Below, piece after piece: positions 60,710 to 64,000 of a DNA stretch of 64,000 nucleotides. Location: assembly GCA_003133325.1 (NCBI GenBank), contig PKXA01000024.1, positions 1 to 64,000 of the forward strand, given 5' to 3'. The notes below the pieces were generated by a model. It was not told the origin of the DNA and did not search any database. It was given only the letters and a program-made list of their open reading frames with translations. Each line of letters begins with the position of its first letter. Within the stretch, counting starts at the first letter, position 1. The DNA comes from Acidimicrobiaceae bacterium (GTDB lineage Bacteria; Actinomycetota; Acidimicrobiia; Acidimicrobiales; RAAP-2). Made by a program: the position numbers and the translations under genes.

Positions 60710-61828
60710 ATGACGCTCTTCACGCTGGTCCTCGAGAACATCTGGGCAAAGAAGGCTCGTTCGACCGGCATTGCGTTCGCCGTCGCACTTTCCGTCATGA
60801 CCGTGGTCACCCTGACCGTCGTCAGCAGCGGGCTCGAGAACGCCGCGGCTGCCGTGCTGACCATCGGCAAGGCGGACTTCACCGTGGCCCAGACCGGCGT
60901 GTCGGACATCCTCTACAGCAACCTCGACGACAACCAGGTCGCCCGGATCAAGTCGACCAAGGGGGTCGAAAGTTCTGTCGGCGTTCTCCTCGAGACCGAG
61001 AAGATCAACGCCGCCAACCCGCTCTTCATCGAGATCGGCATTCAGCCGGCCGACCTGAATCCGTTCGGGGTCACCATTGTCGCCGGTAGCGCCTACGGAC
61101 CGACGTCCAGCCACGAGGTAATGCTCGGATGGCGCGCTGCGCAGAACTTCGGCCTCCACGTGGGGGATCAGTTTCACGGCAATGGAACCTCGAACACGGT
61201 GGTCGGCATCTATTCGACGGGCATCTCCTACGGCGACCTCGGTGCCATGTTCCCGCTGCCTGCGCTTCAGGCCTACAACCGGGTGCCCGGCTCGGTCTCA
61301 CTCGTGTTCGTCAAGGTGGCACCCGGGTCTTCCGTAGCGCGGGTGCAGGCGGCGCTCAGCTCCGCGCAACCCGAGCTCACAACGATCCGAACTGCCTCGC
61401 AGTTCGGCCGTGTAGACCGCAATCTCGTGTTCTTGAAGGCGGCGGTGACCGGAAGCACCATTCTCGCGCTCGCGATCGGCGCGGTGATCGTGGGCAACAC
61501 GATGCTGCTCTCCCTGTTCGAACGAACACGGGAGTTCGGGTTGCTGCGAGCCATCGGCTGGGCGCGGGGCAGGGTGGTGGCCCTCGTCGTCTCCGAGAGC
61601 TTGGTCTTGGCTCTGATCGGTTCGGGGATCGGAGTAGGGCTCTCGTTCGCCGTTACCGCCGTGCTCGAGGCACTTCCCCAGTTGAATGGCGTCCTCCACT
61701 CGAGTTTCACAGCCGGGGCGTTCTGGCGCGGACTCATCGTCGGACTCGGCATGGCCGTTCTCGGCTCGCTGTATCCCGCGATTCGGGCCGCCAACCTGAC
61801 ACCAGTCAAGGCTCTCAGTAATGAGTGA
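60710..61828 (+). CDS. FtsX/MacB-type ABC transporter permease
   Basis: The 372-residue protein has an N-terminal membrane helix (ARSTGIAFAVALSVMTVVTLTVV) and an extracytoplasmic MacB_PCD-type domain (residues about 50-235). Three C-terminal helices carry the FtsX motif (LAIGAVIVGNTMLLSLFERTREFGLLRAIGWARGRVVALVVSESLVLALIGSGIGVG). Such permeases move lipids, lipoproteins or peptides out of the membrane mechanically rather than by classic transport. It overlaps the ATPase gene by 8 bp. Confidence 0.9.
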   Translation: MTLFTLVLENIWAKKARSTGIAFAVALSVMTVVTLTVVSSGLENAAAAVLTIGKADFTVAQTGVSDILYSNLDDNQVARIKSTKGVESSVGVLLETEKINAANPLFIEIGIQPADLNPFGVTIVAGSAYGPTSSHEVMLGWRAAQNFGLHVGDQFHGNGTSNTVVGIYSTGISYGDLGAMFPLPALQAYNRVPGSVSLVFVKVAPGSSVARVQAALSSAQPELTTIRTASQFGRVDRNLVFLKAAVTGSTILALAIGAVIVGNTMLLSLFERTREFGLLRAIGWARGRVVALVVSESLVLALIGSGIGVGLSFAVTAVLEALPQLNGVLHSSFTAGAFWRGLIVGLGMAVLGSLYPAIRAANLTPVKALSNE

Positions 61829-62507
61829 GGGTGAATTGGGCGGCCGCCCGATGATCGAAACCCGCGACGTGACGAAGGTCTACGCCGATGGAAAGGTACG
61901 CGCGCTCGACGGCGTAGACCTGAGCGTGGAGCCGGGCGAATTCGTCTCCATCACCGGACCGTCGGGTTGTGGGAAGTCGACCCTGCTTGGTTTGCTCGCG
62001 GCCTTGGACGTGCCGACGTCCGGCACGATCCGGGTAGGGTCCTACGACCTGCAGCACCTTCGAGACGCTAATCGCTTCCGCCGCCAGGAGGTCGGACTGG
62101 TGTTCCAGTTCCACAACCTGCTGCCGCGCCTATCTGTGCTCCGCAACGTCGAGATCGCGATGATGGGTTCGCAGCGTCCCCGTGCTGAGCGGTCACGACG
62201 GGCGCTAGGTCTGCTCGACGACGTCGGGATTGTTGGCCTCGCCGACCGCCGACCCCCGCAGCTGTCCGGAGGCGAACGCCAGAGGGTCGCAGTCGCTCGT
62301 GCGTTGGCGAATGATCCCTCGGTGCTCTTCGCCGATGAGCCGACCGGAAGCCTCGACAGCAGTTCCGTGGCGACAGTGCTCGGGCTGTTCGAGAAGCTTC
62401 GCTCCGATCGCGGGGTCACGATCGTGCTCGTGAGCCACGACGACGCAGTCGCCGCAACGGCGGATCGGATCATTCATATGCTCGACGGTAGGATTGTCGC
62501 GCCCTAG
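61821..62507 (+). CDS. LolD/MacB-type ABC transporter ATPase
   Basis: The 228-residue protein has Walker A GPSGCGKST, Q-loop GLVFQFHNLLPRLSVLRNVE, signature LSGGERQRVAVARAL, Walker B LFADEPTGSLDS and H-loop LVSHDDAVAATADRI. The FADEPTGxLD form is that of the LolD/FtsE subfamily. It pairs with the preceding permease as an exporter or membrane-lipid mover. Confidence 0.92.
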   Translation: MSEGELGGRPMIETRDVTKVYADGKVRALDGVDLSVEPGEFVSITGPSGCGKSTLLGLLAALDVPTSGTIRVGSYDLQHLRDANRFRRQEVGLVFQFHNLLPRLSVLRNVEIAMMGSQRPRAERSRRALGLLDDVGIVGLADRRPPQLSGGERQRVAVARALANDPSVLFADEPTGSLDSSSVATVLGLFEKLRSDRGVTIVLVSHDDAVAATADRIIHMLDGRIVAP

Positions 62508-62689
62508 TGTGGGCACTCACCCAAGCCAGTCCGATTCGACGGGCGGTGCCCAGCAATCGCCCGAAGGTGCCGCGATGTACTCGTGGCTTACTGGTCGAAC
62601 CGGCTGTCTCCTTGGTTGGAGAAACCGCTACCCGTTGTGGCAGCCACCAGCCGTGACCATTCACAAGCGATCGGGGAACCGGCCTGAAG

Positions 62690-62936
62690 CTATGGATCTG
62701 ACTGAGCGACGTGGCTGCCGCCGGCCGCCATCGTGTGCACCACGATGAGCACCATGTGCCCCGGCAGCGCGGCGCCGACACGGCTGGAGAGGTTGAGCGT
62801 GGCGTTGATCGGGCGTTCAAGCCCGGGTCGGTCGACCAGCGAGGGTGCACACGAGCAGCACGCCGGCGTTGGCCACCAGTTTCGACTTGCCGGGCGTCAC
62901 CTCGATTCGGTCGAGACCGTGCGATCCTGGCTTCAC
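62690..62936 (-). pseudogene. IS1380-family transposase N-terminal fragment, frameshifted
   Basis: From a GTG at 62936 the frame reads GLDRIEVTPGKSKLVANAGVLLVCTLAGRP, then shifts near 62830. It continues RPGLERPINATLNLSS and GAALPGHMVLIVVHTMAAGGSHV before a stop. This is the order of the IS1380 transposase N terminus (RLDRIEVTFDH..LVANAGLLL..TLA.RLGL.....L...PG...LTLVHAMLAGG). The catalytic part is absent. No insertion-sequence ends were found. Confidence 0.4.
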
Positions 62937-63437
62937 AGAAAGTGCCCCCTTGGTTGGTGAGAACGATGACGTCGAGCACTGTCATGTTCCCAGCCGAGGA
63001 GGCTCGTTCTGCACACACCGGATGCCCCATGGTGTCGGCCGGACGACATCGAGAGGGTATCCCAAACCGCCGATTGGATGATCCCCCGGTGTCGGTGAGA
63101 GCCACCGTGTGGTGTACCGTCGTAATGGCTCATTGAGAGCACCAGCGTCCCCGCTTACGGTGACAAGATCGAGAGTCCCGATGGGACCCACCAACATGGT
63201 CCAATTCCTCGGACCGGTTGACCAAGGACACACTCGTGGGAAGACCGGGAGAGCGCCGTTACAGGCTGCCGGACCGCCTTCTCAGTCAGAACCGATGCCC
63301 ACCCATCAGTGGGGCCGGTACAGGCAGTGCTTCCCCGTTGACTCCTCGGGATCTCCACAGGCGGAGTCGTGGGCATCTCCGGGGCGCCATCGAAGATTGT
63401 TTGGAACCGAATAGTGGGCGGGGCGTACGACACCGGT
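62937..63437. other. gap, no gene seen
   Basis: About 500 bases with no credible frame or RNA gene on either strand. Confidence 0.3.
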
Positions 63438-63683
63438 ATGGATCTCCTCATCGAGGCGGCCAAGGCACTGGACACGGCGAGTGATGCCTGTGAGGCGCCG
63501 GAGGACGCAGCCCGGTTCTCGGCACTGGCGGACCGGGTCCGCAGCTACCTGGCAGTGAGCCGTCCGACCACGACGCTTGGAATGCCCCGGATTCCGCCGG
63601 GCGGCAATAGGCTCACTGATGAGAGCGTGATCCACCGGTCAGGAGCGGTCCAGCTGTCCCACATACGCGTCCTTCCGGACTGA
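63438..63683 (+). CDS. possible small hypothetical protein
   Basis: ATG 63438 gives 81 residues. The first half (MDLLIEAAKALDTASDACEAPEDAARFSALADRVRSYLAVSRP) is a convincing acidic helix pair; the second half is polar and less protein-like. It may be a truncated gene. I do not recognise a family. Confidence 0.3.
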   Translation: MDLLIEAAKALDTASDACEAPEDAARFSALADRVRSYLAVSRPTTTLGMPRIPPGGNRLTDESVIHRSGAVQLSHIRVLPD

Positions 63684-63900
63684 ACAACGGCCGATCACCG
63701 GTTCCGAACCCATCCGATTGCGCCGGTTCCCATCAGTGGAGAGCGTGAATCGGCCCGGGAATCCTGGTGGGAAGATCGCCTGAGGGGTGAGTCCCCTGTA
63801 ATCCGGGCGACAGATGGCTTCAGTCCTGCGACCGCCCACTGGGAGGCCGAAACACGCATTCCGCTTCGCTGCTCCTCGGGATTGAACGGGGTGAGTGGGG

Positions 63901-64000
63901 ATGGTGACGGGCTCGGTTGGCCGGCGGATCGAACCCGAAAGGCTTGAACTCGCCGCTATACGGGACACCCGGGCCAGCTACCAGAAGGCCAACTCCCCGG
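63901..64000 (+). CDS. start of a gene running off the right edge
   Basis: ATG 63901, after GGGGTGAGTGGGG, opens a frame (MVTGSVGRRIEPERLELAAI, RDTRASYQKANSP) that is still open at the window end. The helix composition looks genuine, but there is too little to name it. Confidence 0.35.
   Translation, partial: MVTGSVGRRIEPERLELAAIRDTRASYQKANSP

Noticed and set aside
1-64000. CRISPR array
   Set aside because: No regularly spaced 25-40 bp direct repeats with unique spacers were seen; the tandem repeats found are 10-12 bp and contiguous.
1-64000. Ribosomal RNA or replication origin
   Set aside because: No rRNA-like stretches, DnaA-box clusters or dnaA/parAB genes were seen.

Overview
The window is GC-rich DNA with actinobacterial character: many GTG/TTG starts, several promoters that seem to give leaderless mRNAs, tight ATGA/GTGA overlaps, an F420-type LLM oxidoreductase, FadR/GntR and MarR regulators, and a heliorhodopsin. 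An Acidimicrobiia-like or related high-GC actinobacterium would fit, but there is no ribosomal marker here, so the taxon is an inference.

Region 1 (1-28.7 kb) is an accessory island. Its right edge is a complete CAU tRNA gene (28610-28685, probably Ile2). The first 41 bp of that gene recur exactly at 1456-1496. Pairs of a 9-bp repeat 12 bp apart (ACTAGGGCA) lie on both sides of the partial copy and to the left of the complete copy, as integrase arm sites would. A tyrosine integrase with two in-frame amber stops lies beside the partial copy. The cargo is a DUF402 protein, a HAD hydrolase, a two-domain SDR protein, an APC permease, a heliorhodopsin, an Abi-alpha-like protein, a DUF427 protein, a P-type H+-ATPase divergent from a MarR-CLC chloride channel operon, a cation-efflux gene split by an IS3-family element, an IS21-family element with an extra third ORF, an AbiE-type toxin-antitoxin pair and a HigBA-like pair. 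A dispersed noncoding repeat of about 100-260 bp occurs six times in this region and once, inverted, at 56 kb.

Region 2 (29-52 kb) looks like ordinary metabolic chromosome: a NitT/Tau-type ABC importer (29.2-31.9 kb), a branched-chain amino-acid type binding protein, a degradative cluster (APH-fold kinase, LLM oxidoreductase, NTF2-like protein, aldehyde dehydrogenase), an acyltransferase-3/SGNH membrane protein, a lipoprotein pair, an inositol-phosphatase family gene that runs into tRNA-Val, a TacAT-type toxin-antitoxin pair, a FadR-like regulator divergent from a GMC oxidoreductase and its partner, a nitronate monooxygenase and an AlsS-like TPP enzyme.

Region 3 (52.3-64 kb) starts with tRNA-Arg(CCT) followed directly by an intact tyrosine integrase, the usual edge of an integrated element. 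It carries an MNT-HEPN pair, a VapBC pair, a complete sulfonate-utilisation type operon (binding protein, permease, ATPase, TauD dioxygenase), a MacB/LolD-type ABC exporter, and decayed fragments of PolX and an IS1380 transposase. The two Tau-type operons, 27 kb apart, both have an inverted repeat of TTCCTA / TAGGAA half-sites just upstream, so they may answer to one regulator.
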